From contig CM040102.1 in the NCBI GenBank assembly GCA_022496805.1, positions 558,001 to 622,000 on the forward strand: a DNA stretch of 64,000 bases, written 5' to 3'. Below the pieces are notes generated by a model that was given only the letters and a program-made list of their open reading frames with translations, had not been told where the DNA came from and ran no database searches. The position numbers and the translations under genes are program-made. Source of the stretch: Pohlia nutans. Lineage: Eukaryota > Streptophyta > Bryopsida > Bryales > Mniaceae. Of the stretch, positions 34,225 through 45,200 are shown piece after piece (the first letter of the stretch is position 1; every line of letters begins with the position of its first letter).

Positions 34225-34620
34225 CACAAATATCCTCGATTCGGGGATAATTCTCCACACCCGTACAATGCGCCGGCTGCTGCAATTCCATTACCTAGTC
34301 ACAAGAGTCGTAAAACATTATCCTCGCATCGAGGATAACAGCATCATATCCTCGACTCGAAGATATCAACCATCAACTGAACAGAAGATATCCGGGAGAT
34401 AAATCAATAAACCAGGTCGCCTCCCCCGATTCTAGACAACGCTTTTGCGATATCTTCGACCCGACGATACTCATAACTGAGTCCGTAATGCTAACAATGA
34501 TTTCAGCTGAACCATAGTGAACCCTGATAAGATTATCCTCGAGTCGAAAATGAAGTCCGCATTTCTTACCACACCTAACGCATCCCAAACACAAAACCGA
34601 TCCTCGGGTCGAAGATACTA
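34225..34620. repeat. Palindrome cluster 2, right half
   Basis: Copies of TATCCTCGA(C/G)TCGAGGATAA, perfect to degenerate, lie near 34230, 34319, 34346, 34450, 34536 and 34598, directly upstream of the DGQHS gene. Before the copia insertion they continued the 27996-28482 cluster. Confidence 0.85.
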
Positions 34621-34660
34621 TAGAACTGCGCGATCGCTAACAAACCGTATTCCCAATGTC

Positions 34661-36456
34661 ATGTGCAGATCTATTCCAATGGCTCAAGTGGACACTTATG
34701 ACTATTCCTCAACTCTTCCATACATGGAGCCATTTGAGAATCCATTTGAGTCGGAGCCATTCATACCACCAGAGATGGAGTCAACCCACGGAACTCTGTG
34801 GAAATTCAAGGAATGCGTGGAAGCTTGGACATTCGGGGTGAGCCAGTTCAAGAAATATGTCTACCTGAAGCACCTTGAGAAAGGAGGACCCGGATTCCTA
34901 GTCTGGAACAACAATGAGAAGGTCACAATCGTCGACTCCTACTACAACGATTACCTTGTCATCACCCTGAACGAAATGGATGACAGCGGCAGGAGTAAAT
35001 CTCACCTCCACTCCCTGGTCATCAAAGTGCACGAGCATGGGCCGAGGTTTGACATGGACGACCTTAGCGCTTCCATGAGCCAATCCACACCAGAATTGAA
35101 GCAAGCCTTCGAGAAATTCAGCGAATGGAGAAATGCTAAAGCAACAATCCTGTCGCGAAAGCTTAACCAGATCTGGATGTCGCTGGACAAACACGCGAGT
35201 AGACAATCAACAAGAACGCCCGCCTCAGCAATCCGAGAAAGGCGACCCCGCGACCCAGAACCTCGCGACGAAAACAGATCCCAGTCGGGAACACCACGTG
35301 AAGGTAGTCGCACCAGTGGGGGTAAGAGAGCCCGCTCAAATCCCCGAGTGTCAACAGCCGAAGATGCTCCGGCAGTTGAAGTGAGGAAGAAGAAGAGGAA
35401 TTCAACAAATGCCGCACGACCCTCAACTGCTGGCAACTCAGGTTCCGCATTGACGGAGCTGGACAGAAGACCTACCGAAGAGCCAATCCCAGCAGCAGAG
35501 TACCTGAAGTTCGCGCAACAACGCAAAGAGTTCTGGGAGCAGCACGGTGACTGCTACATCTTTGGCAAGGACGCAAAATTCCCGGTATCCATCAACCAAT
35601 GCTTTCCAGCACATGAGGAGTACATCATCCGAAAGCTGGAGAAGCATATGCTGGAGACGTGTAAGAATAAGCTCCTTCAACTTGCAGACATCAAGCAGCG
35701 GCAGGTCGTGTGCCTCACTCCCGTCAACAATGACATGAAGTTGTTAAAGAAACCACCTGCCAAATGGGAGGACATCCAGCTTGGTAAATTCATGATTATT
35801 GACGGCCAGCACAGCATTACAGCTTCAAACGAGCTGCAGCGAGGGCATTGTGACGAGAAGCAGCGTGAAGAGCTCAGAACGTGGGACGCCTACATCGTCT
35901 GGACATTGGACCCGCTGAAGCTGCACAACATCTCAAAATTATATAACACCACCAATCACCTCGAACATGCCCAACCAACATGGGGCAACCAGATCATCAG
36001 CGGTCGTCTAATCTAGATACACTTCGAACGGCCAACCATGAATGGGGCAGAGGCACGGGTCCGGGGGAACAAGGCGATCCAAGCACCACATAAGTGGCAG
36101 GTAAACACTATCACATTGTATGAGTAATTATCCTCGACTCGAGGATAATGCCTCACGCTCCTCGCTGAATAGTTCAAATTCCCAAACATTCATATCATTA
36201 CCCCCATCATTTCCTAACTGTATGTAATCTCGTAATCTGCTCCTGAGACTAGCGGTTTGCAGTTGAAACATGGAGACATCATCCTCGACTCGAGGATAAT
36301 CAGATCAATATCTGCCTCTAACATCAGATATGATCTTCAATGTTTTGCAGACCTTCGTGACCATGATCCTTAGTCGATTTCAGAGTATCAATCCTAACAA
36401 AGAAGGAAACAACGTAAAGGGGATCGCTGATATCAAACATGAGGTCAGGACGAGGA
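34661..36456 (+). pseudogene. ParB/Srx-like DGQHS protein gene, broken
   Basis: Two exons are visible: 34661-36100 and 36351 to about 36456, joined at GT-AG in phase 0. ATG 34661 or 34679 is the likely start because upstream codons only translate palindrome repeats. The N-terminal half (about 1-180) is Trp/Phe-rich and compact; the middle (about 185-280) is a basic, Ser/Pro/Arg-rich linker. The C-terminal part (about 285-480) has the layout of a ParB-like domain: VVCLTPVNND, then GKFMIIDGQHSITASNELQ, with Ser where DGQHR proteins have Arg. An in-frame TAG at 36014-36016 is followed by 28 good codons and a donor, so it is probably a mutated Trp. After about 36456 the frame runs into a dispersed GAGCGG repeat. 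Its intron holds two copies of the palindrome that clusters upstream. Function unknown. Confidence 0.55.
36127..36149. repeat. Perfect palindrome of the cluster family
   Basis: A perfect 23 bp palindrome with 11 bp arms around one central C; the inner 19 bases read TATCCTCGACTCGAGGATA. It lies in the intron of the DGQHS gene. A near-identical copy is at 36278-36300. Confidence 0.9.
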
Positions 36457-36985
36457 TAGTATGCGCGCGGGGAGCGGGGAGCGGTGAGCAGTGAGCGGAG
36501 AAATGTGGGATTACGAGCAAGAATTTCAGGTCAAACGTGGTCAACGACACTAAAATTAGCAATTATTCGAATATTCAAATATTTTTAGAATTTTTTGAAC
36601 CCTATGACCGTGGAATATTTGGTACCTATTACCGTGGTTTAGGGTGAGTGGTTCAGGGATTCAGGCACATTAAAGGGTTTAGGGTCTCTATAACTGTGGT
36701 AATTAGGGTTTAATTTGGGTTTATGGTAGAAAGAGATTGTTATTTCAGCATCTTATTAGGGGCCAATCCACTCGTTTGGGCATAATTATTTGGAATGCAT
36801 AGCAAGTTTAGCGTTAAGATCAGTTTGGGTACAAGATAGAAATAATACCAGAGTTTAGGGTTTAGGGTTTCGTAAATAATATAACCTGATTTTCAAAACT
36901 GCAGTAGTGGCCCTTTTAGTCTCACTACAATTTCATTGATTTGGAGAGTGAACATGTCAACAATGGAACCAACAACATTTTTGTA
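36457..36985 (+). repeat. GAGCGG run plus ACCGTGG unit, copy 2
   Basis: It begins GTATGCGCGCGGGGAGCGG, then CGGTGAGCAGTGAGCGGAG, followed by three units of the type CCTAT-ACCGTGG (36600-36700) and TTTAGGGT runs. It resembles 15085-15275 and cuts off the DGQHS gene. No gene. Confidence 0.55.
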
Positions 36986-36987
36986 TC

Positions 36988-39900
36988 CTAGGGTGTTGGA
37001 TGAGTCAACAATCCGCTCTCAAGAACTAGCTTAACTTCGTTGAAGCTAAGAGTGGGTGCATGAATGAAGGCATCTACATCAGCATCAAACCCACAAACGA
37101 TCATGAAGACAAAATAGAGATGTTTGCAGTGAGCCCATTGGTTGCGTCCTCTTTTTGCCTTGGTCACCATCTCCTTGAAATAAGGGCAGGAGCAGTCTGG
37201 AAACTGGGAAATTGTGAGAAGGTACTGCTGATTTGTCGGAGGCGTGCCCGAATCCAACGTGACGATGCAACCCAGGGCAGGGACTGGAACCATGTCCACC
37301 TTCCTTATGCAACCCTTGAATGCTGCAGCGCTAACACAGTTGTTGGCTTGCTTGATGGATGGGATCTTCTTGTTGCAACGGACATTCTTGCCATGACGTC
37401 GCTTGGGAACTTCAGCAGGGAAAGCTGGAGTTACATATGTTGACAAGTCGACGGTAAGAGGGTGGTCTTCGAAGAGCCTTCGGGGCGATATGACCTCGCG
37501 CTGTGGAAGTCGAAAGCTAGCGTTTTCTAGGGCAAGTATCTCCTTGCGTGTTAGATTAGTACCGTTCTTCACGGGCCAAATGTCGGGGACCTCAGGGCGG
37601 GACATAACCCACTTTCTGCGAGTTCCTTTGACACACCTCTCGATGTCGTCGTTGCAGAAGAAGAATTGCATGCGCTCCTTGCGATTCTTCTTGTAGTTGT
37701 CCATCATGCCCGTGTACGTAGGAGCAGCGGTAGATTTCCCGTCTTGTATGATTCGAGCGATGCACTTCTTCTTAGTCACAGCCTGCTGTGCGAAAACAAG
37801 CCTTCGCAGATGGGTGTTTTAGCCTAGCTATGTGCCACTGACTCTCGTCGCGAGCCGTTTCTTGCACGGAAGTAACGTGGTGTAGAGCTGTTGCTGGGGT
37901 TGCATCCTGAACCTGCATTGGTACATCAGACTTCTCTGGTTCTTAGGGAGAGACTAACAGCTCTATAGGAGAAGCATTTAGGTTTAGGGCGTTGTTCCTT
38001 GCACCCCTGGTCTGGACTCGAGGACGAGAGATGCTGATCTTGTCAGGTCTGTGAGAGTCATACTCCGAACCGATAGGAAAGTCTGCTTTCCGCTTCAACG
38101 ACAGGAAGACTTCTTCTCCTTTGAATTGAGGCATTCGAGTGCAAAACTCCTCCACTCCAGGCATCTTCGCTAATGCTTCGTGTAGGGATTTCGAGTTCCC
38201 CGTACGCTCTGTAGACGTTTGTGCAATCCGGAGTTTCAGTTCTTCTTTGGTAGGGCCAGTTCCGGCTCTATCCCCCTTGAGGTATTGACAGTACGCGACG
38301 CTCTGCATGAAGGATCGGACAAAGTCATCCATAGTAGCGACAAACAAGTCTGACCCTCGATCACCAGATTGTTGTTTCCATTTGTTGTGGATACTTTCGG
38401 CTAAGTTGCAAGAGGGCATTTCGGCCAACTCGTCCTCAGTGAGGTCCTATTATATAAAAAGCAATGCACATTTAGAGTTAGGGTTGTAGAGAGGAGAACA
38501 AGCAATGGTATGGACTTAGGGTTATAGTTTCGGGTTTTGGAGCTTACAAGTTGCATGAAGCCTCCCCACTGGCGGTATCGAAAATGCCAGAAGGCTAGCC
38601 ATAGGTCGAGACGCCTCAATCCATCTTCAGTAGTAGCTCCGGAGGAGTGCCACCAAGCTCGGATACCAAGATAGCGGGAATCTGCCTCCGCTTGCGTCGA
38701 GGCGTTCTTGTATTGCTTGCAGAGCATGCGATGTTGGTCTTGGACGTCAGCTCTGATGTCAGCCTTCGTGTGCTTCTTCAATGACTGCACCCAACGGAAG
38801 AGACATGTTCGCTCTTTATTAGGCATTGGGATTGAAGCATCTCCACTCCCGTACACAATGCGTACAACATTCCAGTTTGCTTGCGCGCTGTCTGCCATGA
38901 AGCCCTTGAAGTTTGGATCTTGAAGTCTGTGGCGAGCAACAACGGCGTTGAGATTCTTCCAAACGACCATTCGAGCCGCGACGTCTTCCGACTGCATATC
39001 GCACAACGCAATGGTCATAACACGGCAATAAGTAGGGTCGTAAACATGGCAGCCCATGGTTGTCCACTGTTTCACCCTCTTCACATGATCAAAAATGAGC
39101 CATGCGTTCTGCAGGTCTCCACCAGGCTGCATTCACTTCACAAGGTCAACTCCGCTACCGGGACCAATCTCTGACATTTTAAAGACGAAGACCTTGTCCG
39201 ACTCCGATCCTTGACCAGGGAACTTGTTCTCCTGGACAAATGGCCAGTTGCTGGAGCCGCGAAGCTTGGTGATGCTATCCATGATACCGAACTTTCGGAA
39301 GTACTTAAAGCCCGTCACCTTGTTGCGAATGTTGGGGGAAATCAACTCCTTGCATCTGTCAAAGAGCGGCAGGAGGTCATCAAGTTCAAGAGTTTTTGAT
39401 TCTGCCCATTCGGCTGCCACAAGCATATCCCCTACCATCTCTTTTGTTGCCTCTAAGACAATCGCAGACTTTGTTGCAGAAAGAGTTCGGTGCACGTGCT
39501 CCTCCACCAAACTCTCGCCTCAGGCAATATCGTCTCGGTACGCCCCGACCTTGACAGGGTGGTCGTGAGTTCCAAAATGAACACAAGCTCGAGTCATGCT
39601 GTTTTTGCCTAGGACGTAATATATTTTTGCATCGCAGATTGCAAGACAGGAGGGAGGAACTTTACAACATTTGCAAACAAGGGTGGAGTCCCTGGGAGGA
39701 TTAGTTCCCACGTCAGAAACAAATGAAGATACTCCATCCCACTCAGTTTCGTTAACAGCTGTCGTGCGGTGAACGCGGGTCGGATAATCGCAGTCTACAT
39801 TTTCACATCGTAAATGACCACAACAAGAGGAGGTACGGAATATCAACCCAAAATCATTGACAATGTTGGACGTGTGAGTACGAGTCCACACATGCCCATC

Positions 39901-40623
39901 ATAGTGTTTGTCCATGCCACGGAGTTGCTTCGCTTTGTTGGATCCTGAAGAGGATCCCAACGGAGGGAACTCAAAGATGACATCGCCATTGTACTAGGGT
40001 GGCAAGAACTCGACTCGTTTGATAGAGGTAGAGTTGTAGTCACATTTTTTGAATATATTCCTAGATCCCTTTCTAGTACATAGCAATTTCAGGCACTCTA
40101 CGACACTTTGTTTTGGTGACACAGAAAGCGGTGTAGGGTGCTGACTAGTGGGCTTAGGACAACTGCTTGCAGAAGTTTGGGGATTAGGCTGAGAAGGAGG
40201 AAGGATAGGATTATCTTCTACATTCACCGGGACGTCATCATCACTAAGCTCATAGATCGTCTCTAAACTTGGCTCAATTTTCACTCGGCCTGGCATGGTG
40301 GTTTGCACAGTGCAAGTAGATGACTCCCTTGGAGTCAAGAGTTTGGTAGATGCACCCATAAGGCAATCGGATAGACCGTAAGCTCTATACCTACCTGCCT
40401 TAAGCAACCACACTCTTCCATCTTCAGTAGTGGTTGGGAGCTGCCTAACGGTGTGCGTAAGTAGACCAGACTCTGCATCGAATACCTCTTCATCAACGTG
40501 CACAGTTGCTGCAAGAAACTGAAACGTTAAACTAAGACTTAAAGCTGAAACGGCTGCTACTCCGTTGTCCCCTAGCGGGAAGGAAGTAGGGACCCCTGCT
40601 CCTTCGACACGAACGAGTGCCAT
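36988..40623 (-). pseudogene. MULE (Mutator-like) transposase, decayed
   Basis: From ATG 40623 one reading frame runs to 38548, then a GT-AG intron (38547-38447), then 38446 to about 37820, then a shifted frame to the stop at 36988. In-frame stops at 39994 (TAG), 39520 (TGA), 39133 (TGA) and 37943 (TAA) break it; all fit C-to-T changes. Regions in order: an N-terminal domain; a Cys/His domain of FAR1/WRKY-GCM1 type (CCGHLRCENVDC, then MTRACVHFGTHDHPVK, about 39545-39830); and the MULE transposase core (VYDPTYCRVMTIALCDM, then FKGFMADSAQANW, then RYRQWGGFMQ, about 39070-38548). LAESIHNKW follows the intron, and a SWIM zinc finger (CSCPYF, then HCKHLYFVF) lies near 37110-37190. These are hallmark MULE parts. 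It cannot make a full transposase now. Its termini were not found. Confidence 0.85.
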
Positions 40624-42084
40624 GCTTTACTCTTGGGGAAGTGTAAATTCAAGACATTCAATGCAATCCGGAATGAGAGTGAGCATTTGAGAGATGAACG
40701 CTTAACTCTAGATGTGTGTTTCTGGATCCCTGAACCCTAAATCAAGTTGAATGTATTTCTACAGAGATACAATTTTAGGGTGCAGCTATTGCCTTTGGAA
40801 AACCACTGGGAATGGAAGTAGCCGTCTCAACATTGACAGATATCTAAAAAGTTTTGCATAGATGTTGCACGATGACCATCATGGCAAGTTGACAAAAGAG
40901 TCAGGTATCAAGATTAGACTATCTTAATGCAATAATGATGCTGACCTCATACTTGGCGGCTGATTGATTTGAATTCTCATTGTCAGACTGGTTTGACGGC
41001 CGCCAAGCTGTTTGTCAGCTGCATTCTATCAAAAGAAATCATTCGAAATAGAAGTCATAACTTGCTCGAGCAGGTTCAAAGCTGTTAACTGCTTGAACGA
41101 TGTGAGTTCTTCAGTATGCCTAGAGGAGGCCTGAAGAGAAGACGGAAGAGTAGTCTCAGGTTTAGTAGTAGAAAGCAATTCATGCGAAGCAGGATGAAGT
41201 TGAGGAGTGGAAGTACTCAGGAACCTGCAGAGGTGGACACGCAAAGAGTTTTGGATTATGGCAACATTCTCTCTGAGCGGGAGTTGGAGTAGATTCAAGA
41301 GACAGACTATGAGACGCCCAGGCAGAGCAAACAACCAGAAATTTGTGGTTTAGAGTAGTGATTCCAATGAAGAGTCGCAAGATGTCAAGGTAATCATTGA
41401 TGCGTTTGATGTGAGGAGTCTGATCAAACTATATACAATTCTTTTTAGTTTGTGATGTGTCATTTGAATGCAACATGGGCCTTACTCTAGTATTAATAAG
41501 TTAGCCCAGGGCCTTACTCACGTAATCATAGACTATGGCATTATCTGCATCATTCTATATATTATGGCCCTTGCCGTGAGCTTCCCCTCATGAGGTGGGC
41601 CCTGGTCCTTTATAGGTTAACGTCATTTGGACTACGGCCTTGTTTTCATTTCGTCGGGCTTGTCCATTCGGGCCTTGGTGTGTTTCATAGTTTCTGGCCA
41701 TTGGCTTGTGTTTTCTGGGTTCCGGCTTCGCATCTGCCTTGGCGCCGATCAGAATTTAGCTGGTGGCCCTCGTCTTTGGCCATTGCTTTTGGAGTACTGC
41801 TCATCCTTGCTCTCAAGGGTCTGCAGCCAGCCTATCTTGACAAGGTTTGCTCCATTCTCTTCAGGGTTTGCTCCTCCCTCTCTTGACAGGGTATGCTCGT
41901 TTCAGGGCCTCCTCAACACTAGATTGGCGTTTAGATTTTCAACTGATTGCTAGCATCCATCAACACAAGATTGGCGTTTAGGGTTGCAACTAATTGCTAG
42001 CATCTATTTGTGCTGTTAGTACAAATCACTCATTAATGGCGACAGAGTACTAGTGTTTCACAATTGGCTTCTTGGATTTCACAG
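40624..42084. other. No gene recognised; small tandem duplication
   Basis: Short frames here show no motif. About 41914-42008 holds two tandem ~48 bp units (ACA-AGATTGGCGTTTAG, then AACT-ATTGCTAGCATC). The MULE terminus should lie in this stretch, but I could not identify it. Confidence 0.45.
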
Positions 42085-42258
42085 ATGGCAGGCATCGACG
42101 ATCTGGAGGGTGCAGGAAACGTTGGGGGACAAGCAATGGAGCTTCTAAGTAGCGTGGAAATGGAGACGGGGGCCACATTGGAATTAGACGCAACGCCCAA
42201 CACTACCCAGCAACCGGCACAAGGTTTTTCAAATGTCTACGCCATCGCTCGATGTTAA
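42085..42258 (+). CDS. Hypothetical short protein or first exon
   Basis: ATG 42085 opens 57 codons with an acidic, Gly/Glu-rich product (MAGIDDLEGAG start) that I do not recognise. Composition is more gene-like than its surroundings. The frame ends just before the satellite array, so it may be the first exon of a gene whose rest was displaced. Very uncertain. Confidence 0.25.
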   Translation: MAGIDDLEGAGNVGGQAMELLSSVEMETGATLELDATPNTTQQPAQGFSNVYAIARC

Positions 42259-42289
42259 ACCTTTAACCCCTGTGGAGGTCAATATATTT

Positions 42290-45200
42290 TGGTAACACCC
42301 AAGTGTGCAGCCAATGTGTGAGCTCACATTCTTTTCATACACCACTGGAAGCCTGGCTGGCCCAAGCCGGTTTATGCCTCACTGTGGGGGTGATTTTTTC
42401 TTCTTTTTGAAACTCTAAACTTTGGATTCCTGTGTGACATCACAACATGTTTCCAACACTGTGGTGGCATGGGTTACCCCAGCCGGTGCCGGCGTCACTG
42501 TGGAGGTGTTTATTCCATTTTGTTGAAACACTAAACTTTGGATTATTTGTGTGACATCACAACATGATTTCAACTCTGAGGTGGCATGGGTTACCCCAGG
42601 CGGTGCCGGCCTCACTATGGAGGTGTTTTTTCCTTTTTTTTGAAACACTAAACTTTGGATTCTTGTGTGACATCACAACATGTTTTCAACACTGTGGTGG
42701 CATGCGTTAAACCCAGCCGGTGCCGGCCTCCCTTTGGGGGTGTTTTTTTTAATTTTTTTGAAACTCTAAACTTTGGATTCTTGTGTGACAGCACAACATG
42801 TTTTCAACACTGAGGTGGCATGGGTTAACCCAGCCGGTGCCGGCCTCACTGTGGGAATGTTTTTTTCTTTTCTTTGAAACAGTAAACCTTGGATTCTTGT
42901 GTGACATCGCAACATGTTTTCAACACTGTGGTAGCATGGGTTAATCCAGCTGGTGTCGGCGTCACTGTGGAGGTGTTTTTTTCTTTTTTTTGAAACACTA
43001 AACTTTGGATTCTTGTGTGACATCACAACATGTTTTCAACACTGAGGTGGCATGGGTTAACCCCGCCGGTGTCGGCCTCACTGTGGGAATGTTTTTTCCT
43101 TTTTTTTGAAACACTAAACTTTGGATTCTTGTGTGACATCACAACATGTTTTCAACACTGTGGTGGCATGCGTTAAACCCAGCCGGTGCCGGCCTCCCTT
43201 TGGGGGTGTTTTTTTTAATTTTTTTAAAACTCTAAACTTTGGATTCTTGTGTGACATCACAACATGTTTTCAACACTGAGGTGGCATGGGTTAACCCAGC
43301 CGATGCCGGCGTCAGTGTGGAGGTGTCGTTTTTCTTTTTTTTGAAACACTAAACTTTGGATTCTTTCTGTGACATCACAACATGTTTTCAACACTGAGGT
43401 GGCATGAGTTAACCCAGCCGGTGCCGGCCTCACTGTGGGGGTGTTTTTTTCTTCTTTTTGAAACACTAAACTTTGGATTCTTGTGTGACATCACAACATG
43501 TTTTCAACACTGTGGTGGCATGCGTTAAACCCAGCCGGTGCCGGCCTCCCTTTGGAGGTGTTTTTTTTAATTTTTTTGAAACTCTAAACTTTGGATTCTT
43601 GTGTGACATCACAACATGTTTTCAACACTAAGGTGGCATGGGTTAACCCAGCCGATGCCGGCGTCAGTGTGGAGGTGTCGTTTTCCTTTTTTTTGAAACA
43701 CTAAACTTTGGATTCTTTCTGTGACATCACAACATGTTTTCAACACTGAGGTGGCATGAGTTAACCCAGCCGGTGCCGGCCTCACTGTGGGGGTGTTTTT
43801 TTCTTCTTTTTGAAACACTAAACTTTGGATTCTTGTATGACATCACAACATGTTTTCAACTCTGAGGTGTCGTGGGTTAACTCATCCGGTGCCGGCCTCA
43901 CTGTGGAGGTGTTTCTTACTTTTTTTTGAAACACTAAACTTTGGATTCTTGTGTGACATCACAACATGTTTTCAACACTGAGGTGGCATGCGTTAAACCC
44001 AGCCGGTGCCGGCCTTCCTTTGGGGGTGATTTTTTTAATTTTTTTGAAACTCTAAACTTTCGATTCTTGTGTGACATCACAACATGTTTTCAACTCTGAG
44101 GTGTCATGGGTTAACTCATCCGGTGCCGGCCTCACTGTGGAGGTGTTTCTTACTTTTTTTTGAAACACTAAACTTTGGATTCCTGTCTGACATCACAACA
44201 TGTTTTCAACACTGTGGTGGCATGGGTTAACCCAGCCGGTGCCGCCCTCACTGTGGGCGTGTTCTTTTAATTTTTTTGATACTCTAAACTTTGGATTCTT
44301 GTGTGACATCACAACATGTTTTCAACTCTGAGGTGGCATGGTTTAACCCAGCCAGTGCGTGCCTCACTGTGGGGGTGTTTTTAAAAAAAAATTGAAACAC
44401 TAAACTTTGGATTCTTGTGTGACATCACAACATGTTTTCAACATTGTGGTAGCATGGGTTAACCCAGCCGGTGCCGGCGTCAGTGTTGAGGTGTTTTTTT
44501 CTTTTTTTTGAAACACTCAATTTTAGATTTGTGTGTGACATCACAACATGTTTTCAACACTGAGGTGGCATGGGTTAACCCAGCCCGTGCCAGCCTCACT
44601 GTGGAGGTGTTTTTCTCCTTTTTTTTGAAACACTAAACTTTGGATTCTTGTGTGAAAACACAACATGTTGTCAACTCTGAGGTGGCATGGGTTTACCCTG
44701 CCTGTGCCGGCCTCACTGTGGGGTTGTTTTTTTAATTTGTTTGAAACTCTAAACTTTAGATTCTTGTGTGACATCACAACATGTTTCAACACTGAGGTGT
44801 CATGGGTTAACCCAGCCGGTGCCGGCGTCACTGTGGAGGTGTTTTCTTCTTCTTTTTGAAATACTATACTTTGGATTTGTGTGTGACATCACAACATGAT
44901 TTCAACACTGAGGTGGCATGGGTTAACCAAGCCAGTGGCGGCCTCCCTTAAGGGGTGTTTTTTAAATTTTTTAGAAACTCTGAACTTTCGATTCTTGTGT
45001 GACATCACAACATGTTTTCAACTCTGAGGTGGCATCGGTTAACCTTGCCGGTGCCGGCCTCACTGTGGGGGTGTCATTTTCTTTTTATTGAAACACTAAA
45101 CTTTGGATTCTTATGTGTAATCACAACATGTTTTCAACATTGTCGTAGCATGGGTTTACCCAGCCGGTGCAGGCGTCACTGTGGAGGTGTTTTCTTCTTT

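Noticed and set aside
41590..41953. Two overlapping hydrophobic frames of about 100 codons
   Set aside because: No family resemblance, overlapping in different frames, in DNA repeating GGCCTT words.
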